Shown here: one piece after another, positions 1-6,755 of the stretch
Position numbering within the stretch: the stretch's first letter is position 1
How the letters are laid out: each line of letters starts with the position of its first letter
DNA from: Eubacterium sp.
Lineage (GTDB): Bacteria > Bacillota > Clostridia > Lachnospirales > Lachnospiraceae
NCBI GenBank assembly: GCA_022764165.1
Contig: JALERM010000186.1
Span: forward strand, 33,243-97,242
Direction of reading: 5' to 3'
DNA length: 64,000 nucleotides
Translations under genes and position numbers: made by a program
Notes under the pieces: generated by a model
Database searches by the model: none
The model's input: only the letters and a program-made list of their open reading frames with translations
What the model was told of the DNA's origin: nothing

Positions 1-586
1 GATTCATGGGGTATTCTTCCGCAGCTTTCAACATCATTTTCAGGTTCCAGGGTCCCGGAGTACAGGTTGTAGCATTGGTTCCATCTGCAGGGCCTGTTCC
101 GCCGCCAATCATGGTAGTAACACCACTGTACAGTGCACAGTCAATCTGCTGCGGACTGATAAAATGAATATGGGTATCTATTCCACCGGCAGTGACAATC
201 ATTCCTTCTCCTGCCAGTGCCTCTGTGGATGCACCGACTGTCATCCCCGGTGTCACGCCATCCATAATATCTGGATTTCCTGCTTTACCGATGCCTGCAA
301 TTTTGCCATCTTTAATACCGATGTCTGCCTTGATGATTCCTGTGGAATCTACGATCAACGCATTTGTAATGACCAGATCCAGATCTCCGTCTCTGCTGCA
401 GGTTTTTACAGACTGTCCCATACCATCACGGATGGTCTTGCCGCCTCCAAATTTTACTTCATCACCATAGGTGGTGTAATCTTTTTCAACTTCTATCACA
501 AGACTGGTATCAGCCAGACGAACTTTATCCCCTGTGGTGGGGCCATACATAGCAGCATATTTGCTGCCTGAGATTTTTACGCTCAT
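1..586 (-). CDS. ureC: Urease subunit alpha (UreC), N-terminal part; runs off the left edge
   Basis: Absent from the supplied track but read directly on the minus strand: translation from the ATG at 586 begins [20 protein letters not shown] and continues open to base 1 (about 195 codons). UreC is the nickel-containing catalytic subunit that hydrolyses urea to ammonia and carbamate in the cytoplasm. The visible part covers the N-terminal beta domain and the start of the amidohydrolase barrel. It includes [14 protein letters not shown], whose two histidines are nickel ligands in known ureases. The carbamylated lysine and the catalytic flap lie outside the window. A good RBS (AAGGAGGG) precedes the start, 16 bases after ureB, so the operon order is ureA-ureB-ureC. 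The identification is secure; only completeness is unknown. Confidence 0.97.
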   Translation of the reverse strand, partial: MSVKISGSKYAAMYGPTTGDKVRLADTSLVIEVEKDYTTYGDEVKFGGGKTIRDGMGQSVKTCSRDGDLDLVITNALIVDSTGIIKADIGIKDGKIAGIGKAGNPDIMDGVTPGMTVGASTEALAGEGMIVTAGGIDTHIHFISPQQIDCALYSGVTTMIGGGTGPADGTNATTCTPGPWNLKMMLKAAEEYPMN

Positions 587-602
587 GGTTTTCCCTCCTT
601 AA

Positions 603-962
603 TCACATAAAGCCCTTCAGTTTTGCATTTTCCACTGAAGCTTTCTTTGTATCTTCTGCTGCACGGGCACAGGTCAGATCGTTCAGACCAAATACCCTCT
701 TTCTTCCGCTCATTGCTGTCAGCTGTACTTCTTTTTCCTCTCCCGGCTCAAAACGTACGGAAGTACCGGATGGGATATCCAGATGAAAACCATATACTTT
801 TTCTCTGTCAAAAGACAGACACTTATTTACTTCAAAGAAATGATAATGAGAGCCTACCTGCACTGGACGGTCACCGGTATTTGCCACTAAAACGGTCACC
901 GTTTCTTTTCCTTCATTTAATGTAATCTCCCGGTCTGCCGGAATAATCTCGCCAATTTTCAT
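603..962 (-). CDS. ureB: Urease subunit beta (UreB)
   Basis: 119 residues, slightly longer than the usual ~105 because of a C-terminal tail (residues about 105-119). UreB is the small structural subunit of the cytoplasmic urease (UreABC)3 complex. Recognisable family stretches are [16 protein letters not shown] at the start, the [18 protein letters not shown] segment and [13 protein letters not shown] near the end. It lies 11 bases downstream of ureA and 16 upstream of ureC on the same strand, so the three are co-transcribed. Accessory genes (ureDEFG) would be expected further left, outside the window. Confidence 0.97.
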   Translation of the reverse strand: MKIGEIIPADREITLNEGKETVTVLVANTGDRPVQVGSHYHFFEVNKCLSFDREKVYGFHLDIPSGTSVRFEPGEEKEVQLTAMSGRKRVFGLNDLTCARAAEDTKKASVENAKLKGFM

Positions 963-973
963 GCTATTACCTC

Positions 974-1276
974 CTACTGAATCGGATTATGTACAGTTAC
1001 CAGTTTGGTTCCATCCGGAAATGTAGCTTCCACCTGAACTTCACCAATCATGTCTGCAACACCTTCCATCACATCATCTTTCGTCAGAATCTTTGTTCCA
1101 AGCTGCATCAGCTCTACCACAGTTTTTCCATCTCTCGCCAGTTCCAGAAGTTCGGAACTGATATAGGCAAGAGCCTCTACATAGTTCAGCTTCAGACCTC
1201 TTTCCTTTCTTTCCTTTGCCAAATTACCGGCCATGTGGAGCAATAGCTTCTCCTGTTCTTTTGGGTTCAGTCGCAT
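974..1276 (-). CDS. ureA: Urease subunit gamma (UreA)
   Basis: 100 residues, the standard length for UreA, starting [17 protein letters not shown]. The ORF track extends it 90 codons upstream to 1546. I reject that extension because the ATG at 1276 has an AGAGGAGG site immediately before it, and because the extension covers the leader and promoter. Family hallmarks are the [21 protein letters not shown] helix segment and the C-terminal VTVHNPIQ. It is the first gene of ureABC. The leader in front of it carries an attenuator-like structure, described separately. Confidence 0.97.
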   Translation of the reverse strand: MRLNPKEQEKLLLHMAGNLAKERKERGLKLNYVEALAYISSELLELARDGKTVVELMQLGTKILTKDDVMEGVADMIGEVQVEATFPDGTKLVTVHNPIQ

Positions 1277-1298
1277 AATAATCCTCCTCTCAAAATTG

Positions 1299-1391
1299 TA
1301 AAATACCAGTTTTGAATTTTCTGCATAACAAAAAAGCAGGCAACGAAGTGTTTGACTCCATTGTCTGCTTTTCTTGCCGTTTGGTATTTTA
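1299..1391 (-). promoter_or_regulatory. Attenuator-like leader of ureABC
   Basis: The transcript from the promoter at 1400-1428 should begin near 1393. Its first bases form TAAAATACCA (1391-1382), which is the exact complement of TGGTATTTTA in the transcript at 1308-1299. Between the two arms is an inner hairpin with stem AAGCAG/CTGCTT, followed by a run of six T, which looks like an intrinsic terminator. A competing pairing GGCAA/TTGCC overlaps that hairpin. Two exclusive folds, one ending in a U tract, suggest conditional termination of urease transcription. I do not recognise it as a named riboswitch class. Confidence 0.55.
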
Positions 1392-1399
1392 TAAGATGT

Positions 1400-1428
1400 A
1401 TTATAAATTGAATCCGCGATACCGTCAA
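1400..1428 (-). promoter_or_regulatory. Sigma-A type promoter for ureABC
   Basis: On the minus strand TTGACG (1428-1423), a 17-base spacer, then TATAAT (1405-1400). This is a near-consensus vegetative promoter. Its -35 box overlaps the stop codon of the preceding Rieske gene. The start site would fall near 1393, at the 5' arm of the attenuator-like leader. Confidence 0.75.
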
Positions 1429-1634
1429 GTATTTTTTCGCATATCTCCATTTGCAGGATTATCAAGAAGAACTCCCGTCTCATCAAATCTGGAGCCATGG
1501 CAAGGGCAGTCCCAGGAACGCTCCAGGCTGTTCCATTGCAGTGCACATCCCATATGCGGGCATCGTCTGGGAGTAACTGTTATCAGATTTTTGAGTGCTT
1601 CACAGCTATTATAAAAAAGCTGCGGCTTCATCAT
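1425..1634 (-). CDS. Short Rieske [2Fe-2S] domain protein
   Basis: 69 residues with the full Rieske cluster-binding pair of boxes: CPHMGC (residues about 25-30) and [12 protein letters not shown] (about 43-54), i.e. C-x-H-x2-C and C-x2-C-H-like ligands. A complete Rieske domain is usually 100 residues or more, so this is either a minimal stand-alone form or the tail of a larger FAD-oxidoreductase/Rieske fusion whose front was lost. It has two adjacent ATG codons with only a weak AAGGT site upstream. Its 5' end abuts the toxin-module relic on the opposite strand. A redox/electron-transfer role is an inference from the ligands; the partner is unknown. Confidence 0.65.
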   Translation of the reverse strand: MMKPQLFYNSCEALKNLITVTPRRCPHMGCALQWNSLERSWDCPCHGSRFDETGVLLDNPANGDMRKNT

Positions 1635-1725
1635 TAGTGACCTTATTGCAGTGCTTGCACTGTGTGCAACTTTTTATAGTCTTGGTTACATGCATGGAAA
1701 GCATGATTCCAAGACGCAAAAATAA
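1630..1725 (+). pseudogene. Relic of a small holin-like type I toxin peptide
   Basis: An open frame ends DLIAVLALCATFYSLGYMH then GKHDSKTQK before a TAA at 1723. A hydrophobic stretch, a GY turn and a charged KTQK tail, directly followed by a terminator beginning AAAAATAACCGC, is the layout of the small holin-like toxins (Fst/par-type modules) common in Firmicutes. No ATG lies in frame at the expected position (the first in-frame GTG is at 1651) and there is no clear RBS, so it is probably inactive. It overlaps the first bases of the opposite-strand Rieske gene. The family assignment is from memory of such modules, not from a search. Confidence 0.5.
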
Positions 1726-1760
1726 CCGCCCTGTCCTGAGAAAACTTGAGCGGTTATTTT
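1718..1760. terminator. Bidirectional terminator of the toxin-like module
   Basis: Inverted repeat AAAATAACCGC / GCGGTTATTTT with a 20-base loop and A/T tracts on both sides. It would stop both the small plus-strand peptide transcript and the opposing antisense RNA, as in Fst/par-type modules where both RNAs share one terminator. Confidence 0.65.
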
Positions 1761-1844
1761 AATAACTAAACAATATATCAGGTGAACCGTCATCGGTAGC
1801 ACCTTTTCTATTATTATATTAACACCTCTTTTAGAATATGTAAA
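1761..1844 (-). ncRNA. Candidate antisense RNA (RNA II-like) of the toxin module, with its promoter
   Basis: A minus-strand promoter TTTACA (1844-1839), 17-base spacer, TAATAT (1821-1816) drives toward the shared terminator at 1760-1718. The predicted transcript of roughly 90 bases contains the conserved block GGTGCTACCGATGACGG, which recurs in degenerate form in the second copy near 62.4 kb. In par-type modules this convergent RNA is the antitoxin. Transcription here is inferred from sequence only. Confidence 0.45.
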
Positions 1845-1849
1845 CACCC

Positions 1850-1890
1850 AAATTTCCCCGGGGAAAAAGTAAAAATCCCCGGGGAATTTT
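1850..1890. terminator. Terminator downstream of nth
   Basis: Two copies of TCCCCGGGGA separated by an A-rich loop, flanked by AAATT and AATTTTT, immediately after the nth stop codon. The minus-strand reading ends in a T tract, as expected for the end of the nucleoside-salvage/barnase/nth operon. Confidence 0.75.
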
Positions 1891-2529
1891 TCATTCTACC
1901 CCATTCTTCGCACAGATATCCTGCAGACAGCACCGATCACAGTACGGTTTTGTTCTCGCCGTGCAAATGTCTCTTCCATGGAACACCAACCGGTGACAAA
2001 AATCACTTCCCTCTTCCGGTGGAATGATCTTCCATAATGCCATCTCTACTTTTTTTGGTTCTTTGATGCCATCTACCAGTCCCATCCGGTTGGTCAGACG
2101 GATGCAATGGGTATCGGTAACGATGGCAGGTTTGCCGAATACATCTCCCATAATGAGATTAGCACTTTTTCTCCCCACGCCGGGAAGTTTCAGAAGAGCA
2201 TCAAAGTCATCCGGTACGTGACCGTCATATTGTTCATCCAGTATTTTCATGCAGGCACTGATATCCCGGGCTTTGCTTTTTCCCAGTCCGCAGGGCCGAA
2301 CGATTCGCTCGATATCTTCCACATCTGCCTGAGCCAGAGCTTTTACCGAAGGATATTTTTCATACAGGCCTTCCACCACTACGTTTACCCGGGCATCGGT
2401 ACACTGAGCCGCCAGACGCACACTGACCAGAAGCTTCCATGCCTGATCATAGTCCAGAGTGCATCCCGCATCCGGATATTCCTTTTTTAACCGTTCAATG
2501 ATTTCCAGTGCTAATTCTTCTTTTGTCAT
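1891..2529 (-). CDS. nth: Endonuclease III
   Basis: 212 residues, normal for Nth, a bifunctional DNA glycosylase/AP lyase for oxidised pyrimidines. The helix-hairpin-helix is LPGVGRKSANLIMG, with the catalytic lysine. The catalytic aspartate lies in IVTDTHCIRLTNRMG. The C-terminus keeps the four-cysteine [4Fe-4S] pattern (CTARTKPYCDRCCLQDIC). Its start overlaps the end of the barstar-phosphoesterase gene by 35 bases, suggesting translational coupling at the end of the operon. Confidence 0.96.
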   Translation of the reverse strand: MTKEELALEIIERLKKEYPDAGCTLDYDQAWKLLVSVRLAAQCTDARVNVVVEGLYEKYPSVKALAQADVEDIERIVRPCGLGKSKARDISACMKILDEQYDGHVPDDFDALLKLPGVGRKSANLIMGDVFGKPAIVTDTHCIRLTNRMGLVDGIKEPKKVEMALWKIIPPEEGSDFCHRLVFHGRDICTARTKPYCDRCCLQDICAKNGVE

Positions 2530-3508
2530 AAATACTCCTGTTCACCTCTATTTTATCTACAATCCCTTCCACACTCACTCCCGGATGTGTGACCCGGATT
2601 CTGCAGATTTCTTCTGCAAATTCCGGATGGATTTTAAGTTTTTTACTGATACTTTCCACACTCTGCCCTTTATCCATCCGTTTTATGATCTCCTGTACAA
2701 TACCGGACAGATTTTCCTGGGGGATTAATCCCTGAGGCGGTGTTTTCTGTAAATGTTCTGCTCCGACAGTTGTATCCTGGGGGATTTCTATTTTTTTTAC
2801 CCACCATCCGCTGTTTCCGGGCTGCGGTGTCTCTTCCAGATAAAGAACCGCCATTGTAATCTCCTGATGGAATCTGCGTTTTCCGCAGCTTCCCGGATTC
2901 AGCCACAGACAGCCATCTTTTTCTTCCTCCAGATATTTGTGAGAGTGTCCGCAAATAATAATCTGTGTATCTTTCTGGTTAGCCGGCACATCTTTTTTAT
3001 TATGTACCAGAAAAAAATGTGCACCTCCCAAAGTAAATTCCATGGTAAGCGGAAGGTCCATTGCCCAGGCTTTGTCATTATTTCCCCGGACCACATAAAA
3101 TGGCTTGTTTCTTCCGGAAGCATCCCAGATCTGATTCAAAATTTCCCGGCTGTTGATATCACCGGCATGGATTGCTCCGTCACAATCATGCAGAATTTCT
3201 ATCACTTCCGGTCGGAGAAGTCCGTGAGTATCGGAAAGCACCGCTATTTTTTTTCCTTCGAATGTTCTCATGGAAATTCCGGGATTCTCTACACATGCCC
3301 GCTGAAATACCAGATATACACGCCTGAAGTAGATTCCGGCATGTTCTATATTATCCCACAGAATTTCTGTGTTGTCCATTTCAGTCAGACAATCATGAAG
3401 TGCATCCAGATTCTTTCCATAATGTTCCGGCAGCTGCAGCATTTCCTTCAGATATTCATGCGATTTTCCTTTTTCCTCTATTTTTCCCGCATCTAGTATG
3501 ACTTTCAT
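2495..3508 (-). CDS. Barstar-like RNase inhibitor domain fused to a YfcE/MJ0936-type metallophosphoesterase
   Basis: 337 residues in three parts. Residues 1-79 are a barstar domain: LPEHYGKNLDALHDCLTE aligns without gaps to barstar and keeps Asp35 and Asp39, the main barnase-contact residues, at the same numbers; Tyr29 and Trp38 of barstar are His here. Residues 80-255 are a calcineurin-like phosphoesterase with metal motifs LSDTHG, AGDIN, GNND and GHSH. Residues about 265-337 form a helical tail resembling a small HTH, function unknown. It follows the barnase lipoprotein with a 4-base overlap, so inhibitor and RNase are made together. The barstar part presumably protects the cytoplasm from unexported barnase. 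The phosphoesterase may act on phosphodiester products, but its substrate is unknown. The internal Met80 could also start a free phosphoesterase. Confidence 0.88.
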   Translation of the reverse strand: MKVILDAGKIEEKGKSHEYLKEMLQLPEHYGKNLDALHDCLTEMDNTEILWDNIEHAGIYFRRVYLVFQRACVENPGISMRTFEGKKIAVLSDTHGLLRPEVIEILHDCDGAIHAGDINSREILNQIWDASGRNKPFYVVRGNNDKAWAMDLPLTMEFTLGGAHFFLVHNKKDVPANQKDTQIIICGHSHKYLEEEKDGCLWLNPGSCGKRRFHQEITMAVLYLEETPQPGNSGWWVKKIEIPQDTTVGAEHLQKTPPQGLIPQENLSGIVQEIIKRMDKGQSVESISKKLKIHPEFAEEICRIRVTHPGVSVEGIVDKIEVNRSIYDKRRISTGNH

Positions 3509-4089
3509 TCCTCTTCTCCATATAACAGTGTAAATTTCTCATAGTGATCTTCCGTATAGTAAATCAATCCATCGTTGGAATAAACAATCCGTTTTGCACC
3601 CCGGTAACCGCCGTCACTGTCAATATCACATTCGTGATACTCCCGTCCTTCTGCCTCAGGCAAGATACCTTCGTAATTGCCAAAGTAATCACCGCCGATA
3701 CTTTTTCCGGGAGCCACTTCTCCAAGATTTCCTTTCTGGCTTTCCCAGCCCAGAGCCTTCGCTTCTTTCTTTGTAATAAAATTAGAAGGCAGATGTTGAT
3801 AAAGATAAAGGTATGCCGCCACATCATCCCGGGATGTGTACTCACCATCTTCATCTATGGATGTGTCCGATAGTATCTCCGATGTTAATTCTTTGTCCGA
3901 TTCCGCATCGGATTGTATTTCCGAATCTGATTCCTTATCCAATTCTGTATCAGATTCTTCTGTTACAACATAGCTATCTTCTGTCTCATCAGATGGTGTA
4001 TCCTGGACTTCCACAGATACACTGCATCCGCCCAGCAGACTGAGCACAAGCACCAAAATACTCAATATATAACGTAATTTCTTTTTCAT
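3505..4089 (-). CDS. Barnase-type secreted ribonuclease, predicted lipoprotein
   Basis: 194 residues. Residues 1-22 form a lipoprotein signal ending SLLGGC (lipidated Cys22). Residues 25-80 are an acidic Ser/Asp/Glu linker. From about 84 it is barnase: LPSNFITKKEAKALGW, GNLGEVAPGKSIGGDYFGN and the active site. The catalytic residues correspond with exact spacing: Lys107 (barnase Lys27), Glu153 (Glu73), Arg167 (Arg87) and His182 (His102), so it should be an active endoribonuclease anchored outside the membrane. It starts 17 bases after cdd and overlaps the barstar fusion by 4, placing it in the nucleoside-salvage operon. A role in degrading environmental RNA for nucleosides is my inference; a competitor-directed toxin is the alternative. 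Confidence 0.93.
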   Translation of the reverse strand: MKKKLRYILSILVLVLSLLGGCSVSVEVQDTPSDETEDSYVVTEESDTELDKESDSEIQSDAESDKELTSEILSDTSIDEDGEYTSRDDVAAYLYLYQHLPSNFITKKEAKALGWESQKGNLGEVAPGKSIGGDYFGNYEGILPEAEGREYHECDIDSDGGYRGAKRIVYSNDGLIYYTEDHYEKFTLLYGEEE

Positions 4090-4106
4090 TTTGCGACACT
4101 CCTTTT

Positions 4107-4544
4107 CTACAGATTATCCGGTCCGAAGCTATCCGGCAGTATTTCCTCCAGTGTCCGCTCCTCCCAGCCGCCATTTCCATCTTCCAGGATTACCCGGAAA
4201 GTTTTTGGATCAACAAACTCCCGCAGAACCTGTCTGCAGATGCCGCAGGGCGGACATGGAACTGCTGTTTTTTCCCCTTCTTTTCCGCCCACAATGGCTA
4301 TCGCCGCAAATTTCCGTTCGCCTTCCGATACTGCTTTGAATACCGCTGTACGTTCCGCACAGTTTGACGCACCATAAGAAGCATTTTCCACATTACATCC
4401 CGTATAAATATCGCCATGTTCACCCAACAGGGCTGCACCAACCTGAAAATGAGAGTATGGTGCATAGGCCTTTTTTCTCACCTCACAGGCCTCATCCATC
4501 AAAGCTTTTTTTACAAGGTAATCTATATGTTCACTGTATTTCAT
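4107..4544 (-). CDS. cdd: Cytidine deaminase
   Basis: 145 residues, typical of the small tetrameric zinc enzyme that converts cytidine and deoxycytidine to uridine forms. Zinc/catalytic motifs are CAERTAVF (Cys and the proton-shuttle Glu) and PCPPCGICRQVLREF (two Cys). The start overlaps the punA stop by 4 bases. It works with pdp, punA and deoB in the same operon: deamination feeds uridine to the pyrimidine phosphorylase. Confidence 0.97.
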   Translation of the reverse strand: MKYSEHIDYLVKKALMDEACEVRKKAYAPYSHFQVGAALLGEHGDIYTGCNVENASYGASNCAERTAVFKAVSEGERKFAAIAIVGGKEGEKTAVPCPPCGICRQVLREFVDPKTFRVILEDGNGGWEERTLEEILPDSFGPDNL

Positions 4545-5401
4545 GATCCTTTCTCAGCTCCCATCAATCCAATCGTCTCAGTTACCAGTCTGCAAAACTC
4601 TTCTGCCACACGGTCTGCCGTTTCCTGTACTTCTTCATGATTTAAGGGCTGACCGGACATTCCTGCTGCCATATTTGTGATGCAGGAAATACCACAAACC
4701 TGTAATCCCATATGGCGGGCAGCCACCGCCTCACAGGCTGTACTCATACCCACAGCATCTGCCCCCATGGCACGGCACATACGAATCTCTGCCGGTGATT
4801 CATAGCTTGGCCCTGTCAACTGCACATACACTCCCTGTTGGAGGGAAACGCCTGTATTTCTTCCGGCCTGCAAAATGATTTCCCGCAGCTTTCTGTCATA
4901 GATTTCACTCATATCCGAAAATCTTGTCCCCAGTTCTTCCATATTAGGCCCAATCAGGGGATTCGGTACCATAGAAGCAATATGATCGGTTATCACCATC
5001 AGAGTGCCCGGATTGAAACTGAAATTCACACCCCCTGCCGCATTGGTCAAAATCAGCTTTTTCGCTCCCAGAAGTCCCATCAAACGAACAGGAAGAACCA
5101 CATCTGTAATCGGATATCCTTCATAATAATGCACGCGCCCCTGCATGGCAACCACGGGCACCTGTTTTACATAACCAAAAAGGAAACGCCCCTGATGACC
5201 GGCGACGGTCGATACCGGAAACCCCGGAATTTCCTTATATGGTACCACCGCTTTCACATCCATTTCTCTGGCATATTCCCCCAAGCCGGAACCGAGAACC
5301 AGAGCCACCTCCGGCTGAAAATCAATTTTTTTCTTTACTTCCTGTACACACCTGCACAATTTTTCATACACCGGATTTTCCAACATATCCTGTCTGTTCA
5401 T
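4541..5401 (-). CDS. punA: Purine-nucleoside phosphorylase
   Basis: 286 residues, the length of trimeric PNP (PunA/PNP family) that splits inosine and guanosine into base and ribose-1-phosphate. Visible motifs: VLGSGLGEYA (phosphate loop), the phosphate-binding GHQGRFLFG, LTNAAGGVN and the MGADAVGMSTACE nucleoside pocket. It is preceded by pdp with a 6-base gap and overlaps cdd. The ribose-1-phosphate product goes to DeoB, encoded in the same operon. Confidence 0.96.
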   Translation of the reverse strand: MNRQDMLENPVYEKLCRCVQEVKKKIDFQPEVALVLGSGLGEYAREMDVKAVVPYKEIPGFPVSTVAGHQGRFLFGYVKQVPVVAMQGRVHYYEGYPITDVVLPVRLMGLLGAKKLILTNAAGGVNFSFNPGTLMVITDHIASMVPNPLIGPNMEELGTRFSDMSEIYDRKLREIILQAGRNTGVSLQQGVYVQLTGPSYESPAEIRMCRAMGADAVGMSTACEAVAARHMGLQVCGISCITNMAAGMSGQPLNHEEVQETADRVAEEFCRLVTETIGLMGAEKGS

Positions 5402-5407
5402 TTTTAT

Positions 5408-6751
5408 CTATTCCTTTCCTGCTGTTTTATAACCGTTCACAACTCCGTCCCTGGTCACCCGGGCATAAATCAGCGGCTGTCTCTCCGGCTTTTCATTTCC
5501 TATGACAACTGCATGCAGAAAACGTTCTTCCGCAGCCGCAAACAGTTTTTCATCGGACGCATAAAACTGTGCCAGAACCTGCCCTTTTTCTACAAAATCT
5601 CCGGTTTTTCTTTCTAATACAATTCCCGCACTATAATCAATCCGGCTGTCTTTCGTCTCTCTTCCGGCACCAAGCATTGCTGATGCAATCCCACAATTTT
5701 CCGTATCCATGTGTGTAATATATCCAGACCTGGGGGCTCTTACCGGATAAATCAATGGTGCCTTTTCCAGCAACTGAGGGTTACGGATCATACGGCTGTC
5801 TCCTCCCTGGGCTTCCACCATAACAGCCAGCCGTTCCAGCGCCTGACCATTTCCCAGTACGCGAAGAACCATTTGACGGCATATTTCCATCTCACCTTTT
5901 CCTGCCAGATACAGCATATTGGCCGCCAGCTCCACACAGACGTCAGTAAGATCCTCCGGTCCATTGCCACGAAGCGTCTCTACCGCCTCCAGAACTTCCA
6001 GGCTATTGCCGATACAATTGCCCAGGGGAATATCCATATTGGTAATCAGTGCCACAGTACGTTTCCCGGCATTTTCACCGATTGCCACCATTTCCCGGGC
6101 AAGGGCAAGGGAATCCTCTGCGGTCTTCATAAAAGCACCGCTTCCCGTCTTCACATCCAGCACAATGCAATCACTGCCGGCTGCCAGTTTCTTGCCCATG
6201 ATGGATACCGCAATCAACGGAATGCTGTCTACCGTTGCTGTCACATCCCGCAGCGCATATAATTTTTTATCCGCCGGTGTCAGATTTCCCGACTGTCCGA
6301 TCACACTGATTCCTGTTTGATTTACCACCTGAAAAAATTCTTCCCGGGACAGTGTCGTCCGATATCCCGGGATTGCTTCCAACTTATCAACAGTTCCTCC
6401 CGTATGTCCCAGACCCCGTCCGGACATCTTTGCTACTTTCACACCACAGGCTGCCGCCATCGGACCCACGATCAATGTGGTTTTATCTCCCACGCCTCCT
6501 GTAGAGTGTTTATCTACTTTGACACCCTTAATAGCAGATAAATCCACCATATCTCCCGAATGAGCCACCTCCAGCGTCATGGCCAGCGTTTCTTCTTCTG
6601 TCATTCCCTGAAAATACACCGCCATCAAAAATGCGGACATCTGGTAATCCGGTATATTTCCGTCCACGTACTCCTGAATGAGGAAATGGATTTCTTCCTC
6701 ATTCAATGCTCCTCCGTTTCTTTTTTTCATAATCAGATCGTACATTCTCAT
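5408..6751 (-). CDS. pdp: Pyrimidine-nucleoside phosphorylase
   Basis: 447 residues, glycosyltransferase family 3 fold as in Pdp/DeoA. It phosphorolyses uridine, deoxyuridine and thymidine. Evidence: N-terminal MRMYDLIMKKRNGGALNEEE, the phosphate loop KHSTGGVGDKTTLI, and the nucleoside motif KMSGRGLGHTGGT. The C-terminal domain (from about 345) carries the usual barrel-sandwich segment. Pdp rather than thymidine-only DeoA is preferred because this is the common Gram-positive form, but the sequence alone does not prove substrate range. It sits 4 bases after deoB. Confidence 0.94.
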   Translation of the reverse strand: MRMYDLIMKKRNGGALNEEEIHFLIQEYVDGNIPDYQMSAFLMAVYFQGMTEEETLAMTLEVAHSGDMVDLSAIKGVKVDKHSTGGVGDKTTLIVGPMAAACGVKVAKMSGRGLGHTGGTVDKLEAIPGYRTTLSREEFFQVVNQTGISVIGQSGNLTPADKKLYALRDVTATVDSIPLIAVSIMGKKLAAGSDCIVLDVKTGSGAFMKTAEDSLALAREMVAIGENAGKRTVALITNMDIPLGNCIGNSLEVLEAVETLRGNGPEDLTDVCVELAANMLYLAGKGEMEICRQMVLRVLGNGQALERLAVMVEAQGGDSRMIRNPQLLEKAPLIYPVRAPRSGYITHMDTENCGIASAMLGAGRETKDSRIDYSAGIVLERKTGDFVEKGQVLAQFYASDEKLFAAAEERFLHAVVIGNEKPERQPLIYARVTRDGVVNGYKTAGKE

Positions 6752-6755
6752 TTCA

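Noticed and set aside
1277-1546. Upstream 90-codon extension of ureA in the track
   Set aside because: It reads through the ureA promoter and leader hairpin; AGAGGAGG sits directly before the ATG at 1276, giving the normal 100-residue UreA.
2753-3496. 247-residue plus-strand ORF
   Set aside because: Antisense shadow of the barstar-phosphoesterase gene, without RBS or family features.
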